Source: Desulfobacter postgatei 2ac9 | GTDB taxonomy: Bacteria; Desulfobacterota; Desulfobacteria; Desulfobacterales; Desulfobacteraceae | DNA length: 64,000 nucleotides | Reading direction: 5' to 3' | NCBI RefSeq assembly: GCF_000233695.2 | Contig: NZ_CM001488.1 | Span: 398,049 to 462,048, forward strand | Part shown: positions 19,047-26,813 of the stretch, in pieces | Layout: each line of letters opens with the position of its first letter | Position numbering within the stretch: the first letter of the stretch is position 1 | The notes under the pieces: generated by a model | Database searches by the model: none | Told to the model about the DNA's origin: nothing | The model's input: the letters and a program-made list of their open reading frames with translations, nothing else | Translations under genes and position numbers: made by a program

Positions 19047-20912
19047 ATGTTCAGAAAAAAAACACCAGCCTGGAAAACACATTGTGTCTCCACGGATAAA
19101 GTGTTGTCCAGGATTGCGCCGGGCATGCACATTTTTATCGGCACGGGAACCGCCGAACCCAGAACCCTTGTGAATGCGCTGATGAGCGCCGAAGGCTGCA
19201 ATCTGGAGGACCTGACCCTGATCCAGTTGCTCAGTTTCGGAGATGCCGTATCCTATAACGCACTGGAATCCCACAGGTACCGCCTGAAGACCTTTTTTTC
19301 CGGGTGGGTGTCGGCCCAGGCCATCACCGCAGGCCGGGTGGATCTGATTCCGGCCCGGTTTTCCAAGATTCCTTTGCTCATGAAAGAAGGACTGATACCC
19401 ATTGATGTGGCTTTTCTCCAGATCACCCCGCCCAATGAAAACGGCTATTGCAGCTTTGGTCTTGGTGTGGATGTGGCCAGACAGGTGATGAAGCAGGCCG
19501 ATTTTGTTGTGGCTGAGATCAATGAACACACTCCCTTTACCCTCGGGGACACCTTTGTTCATATAAGTGAATTTCACATGCTGGTCCAGGCCCGGGTTCC
19601 ACCCCTTTATTTTCCAAGATACCCCGTGGCGCCGGTGTTTGACAAAATCGCTGAAAATGCCGCCTCGGTGATTGATGACGGATCATGCATTGCCTTTACC
19701 TACGGTCCCATTTACGAGGCCCTGGCCCGGCACCTGGCAAAGAAAAGAAACCTGGGCATTCATACGCCGTTTTTCACGGATGCGCTCATGGAACTTGCTG
19801 AAAGCGGGGCGGTTACCAACCGGGAAAAGGGCATGTTCCTGGGCCGGTCTTTGACCACCTATGCCCTGGGCTCCAAAAAACTGATGGCGTGGCTCGACAA
19901 AAATCCCATGGTGGAGTTCCAGGGCATTGACAAGATATTCAATCCGTTGCAGATCGGGCGTAACAAAAAATTTGTCATGGTCCTGCCGGTGCGGCGGGTG
20001 GCCCTGTCGGGCCGAGTGGCTCTTTACGCGAAATCTGCCAATATTTCCGCAGATCCGGGCCAGATTGCAGACATACTGAACGGTGCCGAACTCTCCCAGG
20101 GCGGGTATAATCTTGTGGCCCTTCCCAGCCGGAACAGGGATGGCGCGCCAAATATCCGTCTGTTTCTGGATGATACCCCGGACCAGCTCAGTTTTCCGGA
20201 ATGCATTGACCTTGTGGTCACGGAATACGGGGTGGCCCACATCAGGGGCAGAAGCCTGCGGGAACGGGCCCAGGCCCTGATTGAGATCGCCCATCCCGAA
20301 GACCGCACAGAGCTAGTGGAAGGCGGCAAAAAAGAGAACCTGCTTTACCCGGACCAGATGTTCATTGCCGATTCGGCCCATTTTTATCCCAAGGAGATCG
20401 AAACCATCCATACGTTCAAAGATGATCTGCAGGTTCGGTTCAGGGCCATCAAGCCGTCGGATGAAGAGCAGATGCGCAGGCTGTTTTACCGATTTTCCGA
20501 TAACGCCATTTACTACCGTTACTTTTCACCCATCAAAGCCATGCCCCATGCCAAAATGCAGGCCTATGTGAATGTGGATTACAGAGAGGTGCTGTCCGTG
20601 GTGGGCCTTGTGGGTGAACCCGGCAACCAGACCATCATTGCCGAGGCACGTATTGCCAAGCATCCGGACAAGCCGTTCATGGATATGGCCTTTGTTGTGG
20701 ACGAGGCCTACCAGGGTTTTGGCATTGCCTCCTTTCTCTTGAAGATGCTTACCCGTTTGGCAAAGGAGCGCGGGGCCGTGAAAATCACCGCAGATGTTCT
20801 CTCCTCCAACCGGGCCATGCTCAAGGTGTTTGAAAAAGGCGAATACCCGCTGACCGCCAAACTTGACGGTGGCGCTTACGCCATCAGCATAGATCTGACA
20901 AAACCCGGCTGA
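19047..20912 (+). CDS. Acetyl-CoA hydrolase/transferase fused to a GNAT acetyltransferase
   Basis: Residues about 1-430 are a family I CoA-transferase/acetyl-CoA hydrolase (GTGTAEPRTLVNAL, PPNENGYCSFGLGVDV, EYGVAHIRGRSLRERA). The family's catalytic Glu probably lies in the VAEIN or VTEYG segments. Residues about 455-615 form a GNAT domain (VRFRAIKPSDEEQMRRLF, DMAFVVDEAYQGFGIASFLL) with the acetyl-CoA-binding QGFGIAS loop. The fusion suggests CoA transfer or hydrolysis coupled to, or regulated by, acylation; the substrate is unknown. It lies 8 bases after the YcaO gene and is likely co-transcribed with it. Similar fusions occur in Desulfobacterota, to my memory. Confidence 0.85.
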   Translation: MFRKKTPAWKTHCVSTDKVLSRIAPGMHIFIGTGTAEPRTLVNALMSAEGCNLEDLTLIQLLSFGDAVSYNALESHRYRLKTFFSGWVSAQAITAGRVDLIPARFSKIPLLMKEGLIPIDVAFLQITPPNENGYCSFGLGVDVARQVMKQADFVVAEINEHTPFTLGDTFVHISEFHMLVQARVPPLYFPRYPVAPVFDKIAENAASVIDDGSCIAFTYGPIYEALARHLAKKRNLGIHTPFFTDALMELAESGAVTNREKGMFLGRSLTTYALGSKKLMAWLDKNPMVEFQGIDKIFNPLQIGRNKKFVMVLPVRRVALSGRVALYAKSANISADPGQIADILNGAELSQGGYNLVALPSRNRDGAPNIRLFLDDTPDQLSFPECIDLVVTEYGVAHIRGRSLRERAQALIEIAHPEDRTELVEGGKKENLLYPDQMFIADSAHFYPKEIETIHTFKDDLQVRFRAIKPSDEEQMRRLFYRFSDNAIYYRYFSPIKAMPHAKMQAYVNVDYREVLSVVGLVGEPGNQTIIAEARIAKHPDKPFMDMAFVVDEAYQGFGIASFLLKMLTRLAKERGAVKITADVLSSNRAMLKVFEKGEYPLTAKLDGGAYAISIDLTKPG

Positions 20913-21168
20913 TCATACCTGTTCTATTTAAATAGTTATGAGTTTTTCCTCTGACTTTAAAATTTGTGTTAAGGGCTCTCCCCAGTATTTTATTTCGATA
21001 TTTAACCCTCTTATTGAAACAGTGTTAATTTATCTTGTGTGTGCCCAGATGAAACCCCTTGCGGATGCAGCCGAAAACCGCCCACAATCAACGCCTGTGG
21101 CATGCAGGACAGACCCGCTATTCGATCCGTTCGTAGGACAAGGTCGTACCGCGAGGGATGTATACGTA

Positions 21169-21567
21169 CTATAGAAAGGTGTCCCCGACCACGGTGAGAT
21201 GGTAACAAAGAGCATCAGCCTCGTTGGAAACGATGAAGAACTCACCCTGAGGGTCGTGAAAACGCTCTTGGCAATTGTTTACAAACGTCAAGACCCCATT
21301 GCTCACGATCTCCTCGTTGTATAGCGACAAGAAGATGTTCCCCTTGATCTCGATGGTTGCGCAGGTATCGCTTCGGGATCGCCAACGACCTTGCAGTTTG
21401 TCGACTTTGCTGACGGAGGGGGCGGCAGTCTTCACCGCGTCAAATTCGCCGCCCGCCTTATTCATCTCCGGTTGTCCCGTCGAACAAGCTGCCACGGCAA
21501 GAAGCAGGATGAACGCAAGGAAGGCCAGACAGCATGGGCTATCGTTGATAGACGGTGAGTAACGCAT
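21169..21567 (-). CDS. Small lipoprotein of unknown function
   Basis: A 132-residue protein starting at the ATG at 21567 with a signal peptide ending in a lipobox (LLLAVAACSTG), so probably anchored to the membrane by a lipidated Cys. The mature part has a short beta-rich domain (LQGRWRSRSDTCATIEIKGN ... GEFFIVSNEADALCYHLTVV) with two Cys residues, reminiscent of small extracellular ligand-binding folds, but I do not recognise the family. The longer open frame to 21684 has no signal-peptide logic. It is isolated between two gene-poor stretches. Confidence 0.55.
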   Translation of the reverse strand: MRYSPSINDSPCCLAFLAFILLLAVAACSTGQPEMNKAGGEFDAVKTAAPSVSKVDKLQGRWRSRSDTCATIEIKGNIFLSLYNEEIVSNGVLTFVNNCQERFHDPQGEFFIVSNEADALCYHLTVVGDTFL

Positions 21568-21705
21568 CGAATATTTTCCGGTTCTGGGTTGGCGTGGCCT
21601 ATGCACGGCTTTCGTCATCGTCCTCCAGGTTCGGCGTCCCACGCAGGGTAGAGAGTCATTGGTTTTCAGGCCGAGCCCAAACACATTCGGTTTGATTCAA
21701 CTGTG

Positions 21706-21906
21706 CTATATTGTGTTGTCCTTTGGTAATTTTTCCGGGAATACATCCGGAACCCGTACCAGCATGAGTTCACTTCGACAAAAAGGGCAGAACAGGCTTG
21801 CAACATTATTTTCATCCATGATGGATTCTGATTTGAATGTCACTTCAAAGGGATTTGCCCCCGGGAACGAGCAATTATGATTAACGCAAATATAAGATAA
21901 ATCCAT
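21706..21906 (-). CDS. Small zinc-ribbon protein
   Basis: A 66-residue cytosolic protein with two cysteine pairs, YICVNHNCSF (CX4C) and SLFCPFCRSEL (CX2C), spaced as in a zinc ribbon. A strong ribosome site (AGGAGG, 5 bases before the ATG) supports translation. Similar small proteins are, to my recollection, common single genes in sulfate-reducing Desulfobacterota; function unknown. It is divergent from mobB, sharing a 97-base intergenic region. Confidence 0.65.
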   Translation of the reverse strand: MDLSYICVNHNCSFPGANPFEVTFKSESIMDENNVASLFCPFCRSELMLVRVPDVFPEKLPKDNTI

Positions 21907-21921
21907 AATATCCTCCTTTTC

Positions 21922-21950
21922 TTGACTTTTTTACATGTGCATCTTATACC
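21922..21950 (+). promoter_or_regulatory. Putative promoter of mobB
   Basis: TTGACT (21922-21927), 17-base spacer, TATACC (21945-21950), 54 bases upstream of the mobB start and inside the divergent region shared with the zinc-ribbon gene. Confidence 0.45.
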
Positions 21951-22003
21951 TTAGCCGTATTTAATCCATGGTTCAAGAATAAAAAACATTCAAGGCTGTG
22001 TAT

Positions 22004-22555
22004 ATGAACAGTAAAAAAACGCCTCGGGTTGTTTTAATTGTCGGCAAATCCAACTCAGGAAAAACCACGTTGATGGAAAAGTTGATCAGAGAGCTCAGCG
22101 CACGCGGGTTTCGTGTGGGATCTGTGAAACATACCCATCATAATTTAAATTTTGACAAAAAGGGAAAGGACAGCTGGCGGCATAAAAATGCCGGTGCTGT
22201 TGCCTCACTTCTTGTGACGGATACAAAGGTGGCCCTGGTAAAAGAGGATACCCGTCCGGACGAAGAGAAATTTTTTCACTATCTGGGTGATACGGATCTT
22301 ATTCTTGCTGAAGGATTCAAGACATTGTCTCTTCCCAAAATTGAGGTGTTCAGGAAAAATAGCCCCCATGAAGCACCTTTATGTCTTGAAGACCCTAATC
22401 TTGTTGCTTTTGTGACAGATACGGATATCCGGCCCGAAAAAAAAAACTGTTTTGGGTTAGAGGATATAAAATCAATTGCTGATTTGCTTGAACACCATTT
22501 TCTTGCTTCATTTTCCAGAAAATCTCCCCATCAGGCAAGTGAGCTTAACGGATGA
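22004..22555 (+). CDS. mobB: Molybdopterin-guanine dinucleotide biosynthesis protein B
   Basis: P-loop GTPase-like accessory factor for converting molybdopterin to its guanine dinucleotide form, needed for DMSO-reductase-family enzymes such as formate dehydrogenases. Motifs: Walker A IVGKSNSGKTTLMEKL, the conserved GSVKHTHH segment and LILAEGFKTLSLPKIEVFR. The ATG at 22004 has AAGG 8 bases upstream; a GTG at 21998 is in frame but too close to it. No mobA is adjacent. Its stop overlaps the start of the next gene (ATGA). Confidence 0.9.
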   Translation: MNSKKTPRVVLIVGKSNSGKTTLMEKLIRELSARGFRVGSVKHTHHNLNFDKKGKDSWRHKNAGAVASLLVTDTKVALVKEDTRPDEEKFFHYLGDTDLILAEGFKTLSLPKIEVFRKNSPHEAPLCLEDPNLVAFVTDTDIRPEKKNCFGLEDIKSIADLLEHHFLASFSRKSPHQASELNG

Positions 22556-23409
22556 AACCCCATCAAATACTTATTTTAGGGAGCTTTGTTTTGGGCATGA
22601 CAATGTTTACGGCAAAAGCCTTGCCCAATTGTCTTCAATCCCTTGAAAACGGGCACATAGACTGGACAACCGGCCTTTTCACGGCCACAGGCCATGCCTC
22701 CCCCGAAATCAATGCCGAAGGCAAGGCTGTGGCCATGCCTGGGTCTGCCAGAGCTTGTGCCACCCGGAACCTAATTGCCATTCTCAAGCAGATCAAAATT
22801 TCAGGGGATCTCACGGTTGGGGAATACGCATCAACCCATGATGCCATTCTTGCCGGGATTGAGAAGGTTGCCCAGGATGCGCGGGTTTGCCGTCAACTGT
22901 ATACATCTGCCCTGGATGTGGAAGTTTGGGTGGAGGCCACATCCTATGGCCGATTTCTTCAACTGGTGCTTCCGGACCACATCCGGGAGATTCCCAAGAT
23001 CAGCGAACTGAAGCAGGGGTCGGCTGAACCGGTTGACAAGACGCCTTCAGCCGGTGCCAAGCCATATACCGGACTGATTGTGGATGCAAGAACGTTAAAT
23101 TTTGAGCCCTTACTTTATCCCACCATTGTCAGTGAACAGGGCAGGGAAATCTATTCCTCTGTTTTTATAAGTCGGGAATTTGCCGTTCAAAACGGGGTCT
23201 GCGCCTATCTGTGCGACATGGACCAGGCCCTTGCGTCTGCCAGAATCGGTTCAAATCCCCTGGTGATCAAGGCATTAAGAAAAACCGGGGACAAAATCGG
23301 CGCCATTGTGATGAGCATGGCAGACGCCAAAACCCTGGACAGGGAGACCGAGCGCCACATCTTTTTAAAGGAGTGCCGGGTGATTGTCGTGGTGAAACCG
23401 CCAGTGTAA
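22552..23409 (+). CDS. Exported protein of unknown function (LPP20/FlgT-like)
   Basis: Predicted periplasmic protein of 285 residues. The N-terminus has a hydrophobic signal (ILILGSFVLGMTMFTAKALP). The middle resembles the repeated alpha/beta modules of LPP20/FlgT-like proteins (GSARACATRNLIAILKQIKI ... VWVEATSYGRFLQLVLP), followed by a second module beginning TGLIVDARTLNFEPLLYPTI. These features are common in surface or flagellum-related proteins, but no flagellar genes are adjacent. It is translationally coupled to mobB through a 4-base overlap, probably without functional relation. Confidence 0.6.
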   Translation: MKPHQILILGSFVLGMTMFTAKALPNCLQSLENGHIDWTTGLFTATGHASPEINAEGKAVAMPGSARACATRNLIAILKQIKISGDLTVGEYASTHDAILAGIEKVAQDARVCRQLYTSALDVEVWVEATSYGRFLQLVLPDHIREIPKISELKQGSAEPVDKTPSAGAKPYTGLIVDARTLNFEPLLYPTIVSEQGREIYSSVFISREFAVQNGVCAYLCDMDQALASARIGSNPLVIKALRKTGDKIGAIVMSMADAKTLDRETERHIFLKECRVIVVVKPPV

Positions 23410-23415
23410 AAAAGA

Positions 23416-24267
23416 TCAGGGCGCTTCAATCAGGGCATTGTCAATCAGCCTTGATTTTCCCACCTGTACGGCGAGGGCCACAAGGGTTTCTGCCTGGACG
23501 GTTTCCACCGGCTCAAGGGTCCGGGGATTGCACAATTCAATGTAATCAATCCGGGTGTGCTCAAATGAGAGTATAAAGGCTTCCATCTCCCTGACAAGAT
23601 CCGGAACAGACCGGATGCCCTTGGCAACCCTTTGTTTTAAAAGGCTGATGGCTTTGGAAAGGCAGACCGCGGAAGTACGCTGCTCCGGCGTAAGATAGGC
23701 ATTTCTGGAGCTCATGGCCAACCCGTCTTCTTCCCTGATGATCTCCCCGCCGATGATCTGGATATTGAAATCCAGATCCTTCACCATCTGTCTGATGATG
23801 GCAAGCTGCTGGAAGTCTTTTTTTCCGAAAACCGCCACATCAGGCATGACAATGTTGAACAGTTTGGTCACCACCGTGGCCACTCCCCCGAAATGGACAG
23901 GGCGGGACCGGCCGCACAGGTACTGGGGAAGATGGTCCAGAGAGACGCGGGTCTGGTAGTTTGGCCCGTACATTTCGTTTTTATCCGGAAGGAAAACAGC
24001 TGTTACGCCTGCCTGCTGTGCCAGATCCAGGTCATTGCGAATATTGCTGGGATAGGCGTCCAGGTCTTCATTGGGGGCAAACTGGGTGGGATTGACAAAA
24101 ATGCTCAGGACCAGCTCATCACTCAAAGGCTTGCCTATTTCAAGCAGCGAAACATGTCCTTTGTGAAGGTATCCCATGGTGGGTACAAAACTGATGGTCT
24201 TTCCCTCTCTTTTTTTTGCAGCAGACCAGGCCTGCATATCCGCTTTTGTTTTTAAAATATCCATCAT
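23416..24267 (-). CDS. panC: Pantothenate synthetase
   Basis: Ligates pantoate and beta-alanine with ATP in coenzyme A synthesis. Class signatures are PTMGYLHKGHVSLL (HxGH nucleotide site), FVNPTQFAPNEDLDAYP, GVATVVTKLFNIVMPDVAVF, FGKKDFQQLAIIRQMVKDL and MSSRN. The length of 283 is normal. The gene begins with ATGATG, and the first bases overlap the TGA of the receiver-domain remnant upstream, showing that the two were once co-translated. It is convergent with the mobB pair. panB and panD are not in this window. Confidence 0.95.
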   Translation of the reverse strand: MMDILKTKADMQAWSAAKKREGKTISFVPTMGYLHKGHVSLLEIGKPLSDELVLSIFVNPTQFAPNEDLDAYPSNIRNDLDLAQQAGVTAVFLPDKNEMYGPNYQTRVSLDHLPQYLCGRSRPVHFGGVATVVTKLFNIVMPDVAVFGKKDFQQLAIIRQMVKDLDFNIQIIGGEIIREEDGLAMSSRNAYLTPEQRTSAVCLSKAISLLKQRVAKGIRSVPDLVREMEAFILSFEHTRIDYIELCNPRTLEPVETVQAETLVALAVQVGKSRLIDNALIEAP

Positions 24268-24500
24268 CTGTTAAGTTCCTCTTTTACGGCAATGCCCATA
24301 TCCAGTATGGTATAGGGTTTTTTAACAAAGGCTCCTGCTACTATAGACAGGGTTTTTAATACATCTTCTGATTCCGAATGTCCACTTGCAAGAATGGCTT
24401 TCTGGGACGGTCGGATTTTTTTGATCCGTTTGTAGGTCTCAAGTCCCGAAATGGAGAGGGGCCATGACCATGTCTAAAATCAGTAGATTCACAGGGATCT
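24264..24500 (-). pseudogene. Response-regulator receiver domain remnant
   Basis: Translation of the minus strand gives NLLILDMVM, which carries the phospho-acceptor Asp, then a frameshift. The neighbouring frame continues SGLETYKRIKKIRPSQKAIL and ends VKKPYTILDMGIAVKEELNR before TGA. This is the C-terminal two thirds of a CheY-like receiver domain of the type found at the end of hybrid histidine kinases. The N-terminal part is missing; the sequence is cut at about 24500 where a transposase remnant begins on the other strand. The stop overlaps the panC start. Confidence 0.7.
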
Positions 24501-24504
24501 GCAT

Positions 24505-24984
24505 GATGAAATCAAGGATGGATTAAATCTGGCCGTTGGGGAAGCACACCGGCGATATACCAGAATGATCAATTTCAGGGAAGATTGGCGCGGTCATTTA
24601 TGGTAGGGGCGGTTTGCATCCTTTATCATGGAAGAAAGTTACTTGCCGGCATGCACGCGGTATATCGAGTATAACCCGGTCCGTGCCGGTCTTGTAAAAC
24701 GTCCTGAGGATTGGAAATGGAGTAGCGCCGGGGCGCATATGAATGAAAAGGATGACGTTCTTGTCAAAACAAGACCCTTGCTTGAGATTGTTAATAAATC
24801 TTGGGATGATTTTTTATCTTCGGATATTAAGGAATCTGAAATCGAATTGTTCAGAAAGCATGAACGTAACGGCCGACCCTTGGGAAAAACGACTTTTGTA
24901 AAGCAATTGGAGACTATTTTAGACAGACGGCTCAGGCCAAAGAAGCCAGGTCGAAGGAAAATAGGTAAGGTGTCACCGGATTAG
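24505..24984 (+). pseudogene. REP-associated (Y1-type) transposase remnant
   Basis: The frame GEAHRRYTRMINFREDWRGH followed by LW, a TAG codon at 24604, then GRFASFIMEESYLPACTRYI and EYNPVRAGLV is the C-terminal half of a Y1/HUH REP-associated transposase. Gln is expected where the amber codon stands. The N-terminal half with the HUH motif is lost at the junction with the receiver-domain remnant. An ATG at 24628 could still yield 118 residues but lacks catalytic parts. Element inactive; no terminal repeats recognised. Confidence 0.75.
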
Positions 24985-25040
24985 TAATCTTGGGGGTCAC
25001 AGCGCCGGTCAGCACCGCGCTCTGTCTCAAAACTACCACC

Positions 25041-25072
25041 TTGACAAAGCGTACGGCATGCCGTACAGTTAT
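25041..25072 (+). promoter_or_regulatory. Promoter with palindromic operator of the yefM-yoeB pair
   Basis: TTGACA (25041-25046) is followed after 17 bases by TACAGT near 25064-25069. The spacer holds a perfect 16-base palindrome, GTACGGCATGCCGTAC (25051-25066). Its position between the promoter elements fits autorepression by the antitoxin/toxin complex, as is typical for this family. The promoter lies about 30 bases upstream of the antitoxin start. Confidence 0.65.
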
Positions 25073-25099
25073 GTTGGTTTAAGATACAAGGAGGTATAT

Positions 25100-25342
25100 A
25101 TGAGAATATTATCGGTAACAGAAGCCCGTTCAAATCTCTACAGGCTTATTGATCAGACATCATCATCCCATGAGCCAATTATCATCACAGGAAAGAGAGG
25201 GAATGCGGTCCTTCTTTCTGAAGAAGACTGGAAATCAATTCAAGAGACAATGTTTTTACTTAACATCCCTGGAATGCGTGAATCCATACAAGATGGAATG
25301 TCAACTCCAGTAGAAGATTGCAGTGAGGATCTTGACTGGTGA
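25100..25342 (+). CDS. yefM: YefM/Phd-family antitoxin
   Basis: An 80-residue antitoxin and DNA-binding autorepressor that neutralises the downstream YoeB-like RNase. The N-terminal fold signature MRILSVTEARSNLYRLIDQ and PIIITGKRGNAVLLSEEDWK is typical; the C-terminus (MSTPVEDCSEDLDW) is the acidic toxin-binding tail. The ATG at 25100 has AAGGAGG 6 bases upstream, so I prefer it over the earlier in-frame ATG at 25058. It overlaps the toxin gene by 4 bases and follows a palindromic operator. Confidence 0.9.
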   Translation: MRILSVTEARSNLYRLIDQTSSSHEPIIITGKRGNAVLLSEEDWKSIQETMFLLNIPGMRESIQDGMSTPVEDCSEDLDW

Positions 25343-25602
25343 TTTGGAAAGTTGTCTATGCCAAACAAGCTCAGAAGGATGCAAAGAAACTATCAACATC
25401 GGGGTTAAAGTCAAAAGCAGAGGAAGTCATTGATATTTTAAAGGAAAACCCATACCAAACACCCCCTTCTTATGAAAAACTTGTAGGTGATTTATCTGGT
25501 GCATATTCAAGAAGATTAAATATTCAACATAGAATCGTATACCAAGTTATAAATGCTGATAAAATTGTTAAAGTTCTCCGCATGTGGACACATTATGAAT
25601 GA
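25339..25602 (+). CDS. yoeB: YoeB/Txe-family toxin (ribosome-dependent mRNA interferase)
   Basis: An 87-residue RelE-superfamily toxin that cleaves mRNA at the ribosomal A site. The family features are visible: WKVVYAKQAQKDAKKL at the N-terminus, NPYQTPPSYEKLVGDLSGAY, SRRLNIQHRIVYQV and the C-terminal RMWTHYE with the catalytic His-Tyr end. It starts at GTG (25339) within GTGA, overlapping the antitoxin stop. All conserved residues appear intact, so the pair is probably functional. Confidence 0.92.
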   Translation: MIWKVVYAKQAQKDAKKLSTSGLKSKAEEVIDILKENPYQTPPSYEKLVGDLSGAYSRRLNIQHRIVYQVINADKIVKVLRMWTHYE

Positions 25603-25605
25603 CAG

Positions 25606-25646
25606 AATCGGGATAGGACTCCCCATCACTGAGGCGCCTCCCACAC
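25606..25646 (+). repeat. Left copy of a 41-base direct repeat flanking the channel gene
   Basis: Begins AATCGGGATAGGACTCCCCA and ends CCTCCCACAC. The first 29 bases are identical to the copy at 26614-26655, and the rest matches with a small indel. Neither copy lies in a gene; together they bracket the potassium-channel gene as a roughly 1-kb unit. Origin not recognised. Confidence 0.85.
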
Positions 25647-25707
25647 CACTTGTTTTTTAAATTAGGCGGATCCCCTGATTCCGCCCAACACCATCAGGAG
25701 TAGAGCC

Positions 25708-26550
25708 ATGAAATGGCCGAAGGATGCTGGCCACGAGGTAACGCCTCCGAGGGCCCACTGGCGAACCGTTTTGCATGAAGTGATTTTCGAGGCCGACACC
25801 CGGTTGGGGAAAGGATTCGACGTATTGCTCATTGTCAGCATTTTGGCCAGTGTTATAGCGGTGATGCTTGACAGTATCGCTGCCGTGCAGTCACATTACG
25901 GCAGCTTGCTCTATGCGATCGAGTGGGTATTTACGATTATCTTCACTGTCGAATACCTTTTGCGACTTATGTGTGTCGGCCGGCCACTCAAATACGCGGG
26001 CAGTTTTTATGGAGTAGTCGATTTGCTGGCGATCATCCCGACCTACGTTAGCCTATTCCTGCCGGGAAGCCAGTACCTGCTGGTCATCCGAATTCTGCGC
26101 ATCCTGCGCATCTTCCGTATCCTGAAGCTGGTCCCCTATCTCGGGGAGGCGCGACTCCTTATGAAGGCGCTGCGGGCGAGTAGTCACAAGATTGCCGTCT
26201 TTATCTACACGGTAATGACCCTGGTGGTCATCTTCGGCTCACTGATGTATGTCATTGAGGGCGGAGGCAATGGCTTCACCAGCATTCCACGCAGCATCTA
26301 CTGGGCAATCGTTACCCTCACTACGGTCGGATATGGTGATATTTCGCCTCAAACTGTCCTTGGCCAGACGCTGGCGTCGATGGTGATGATTCTCGGCTAT
26401 GCCATCATCGCCGTGCCTACTGGTATTGTGACCGTGGAAATGTCGCGGGCTTTCGGCCGTAAAGTTTCCACCCAGGTCTGCCCGGAGTGCAGCGCTGAAG
26501 GTCACGATGCCGATGCCCGCCACTGCAAGTTTTGTGGTGCGGTGTTGTAA
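25708..26550 (+). CDS. Voltage-gated potassium channel with C-terminal zinc ribbon
   Basis: Six-helix Kv-type channel subunit of 280 residues. S1 begins FDVLLIVSILASVIAVML. S4 is RILRILRIFRILKLV with regularly spaced Arg residues as voltage sensor. The pore helix and filter read AIVTLTTVGYGDISP, and S6 is MVMILGYAIIAVPTGIV. The tail CPECSAEGHDADARHCKFCG is a CX2C...CX2C zinc ribbon not present in the best-known bacterial Kv channels. The gene has a higher GC content than its neighbours and lies between two direct repeats, suggesting horizontal acquisition. Confidence 0.9.
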   Translation: MKWPKDAGHEVTPPRAHWRTVLHEVIFEADTRLGKGFDVLLIVSILASVIAVMLDSIAAVQSHYGSLLYAIEWVFTIIFTVEYLLRLMCVGRPLKYAGSFYGVVDLLAIIPTYVSLFLPGSQYLLVIRILRILRIFRILKLVPYLGEARLLMKALRASSHKIAVFIYTVMTLVVIFGSLMYVIEGGGNGFTSIPRSIYWAIVTLTTVGYGDISPQTVLGQTLASMVMILGYAIIAVPTGIVTVEMSRAFGRKVSTQVCPECSAEGHDADARHCKFCGAVL

Positions 26551-26613
26551 TGCTGATTTAAGCGCAATGTTCCAAAAGCGATAAGCTCAGCAATCTTGAA
26601 AGGTAAAGAACAT

Positions 26614-26655
26614 AATCGGGATAGGACTCCCCATCACTGAGGAGCCCTCCCACAC
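26614..26655 (+). repeat. Right copy of the direct repeat flanking the channel gene
   Basis: Second copy of the 41-base sequence (AATCGGGATAGGACTCCCCA ... CCTCCCACAC) found at 25606-25646, in the 263-base stretch between the channel gene and the next membrane protein. That stretch also holds a small hairpin, GCAGAAC-A-GTTCTGC (about 26763-26777), and otherwise nothing recognised. Confidence 0.85.
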
Positions 26656-26813
26656 TCCCCGCCTCCATCCGGCTGGATCTAAGACTTGCCAAATGTATTT
26701 GAATTTTATACATTTGACTCACTTTTAATAAGATGTGCCGTGCCCGGCACACCACAAAACGCCGGCAGAACAGTTCTGCTCAGCGCGCCGTTATTTCTTT
26801 AAAAGAGAATGCA

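Noticed and set aside
20938-21174. Open frame of 78 codons on the plus strand
   Set aside because: No ribosome site, no recognisable family and low-complexity translation; it lies in an otherwise gene-free stretch of 256 bases between the CoA-transferase fusion and a lipoprotein gene.
25058-25099. Longer N-terminus for the YefM antitoxin
   Set aside because: It would start inside the palindromic operator and lacks a ribosome site, whereas AAGGAGG directly precedes the ATG at 25100.
26748-26795. Hairpin with AAAACGCCGGC ... GCGCGCCGTTATT, resembling an integron attC site
   Set aside because: The terminal bases do not fit the RYYYAAC/GTTRRRY consensus, no integrase gene is present and the other single genes in the patch lack similar sites.
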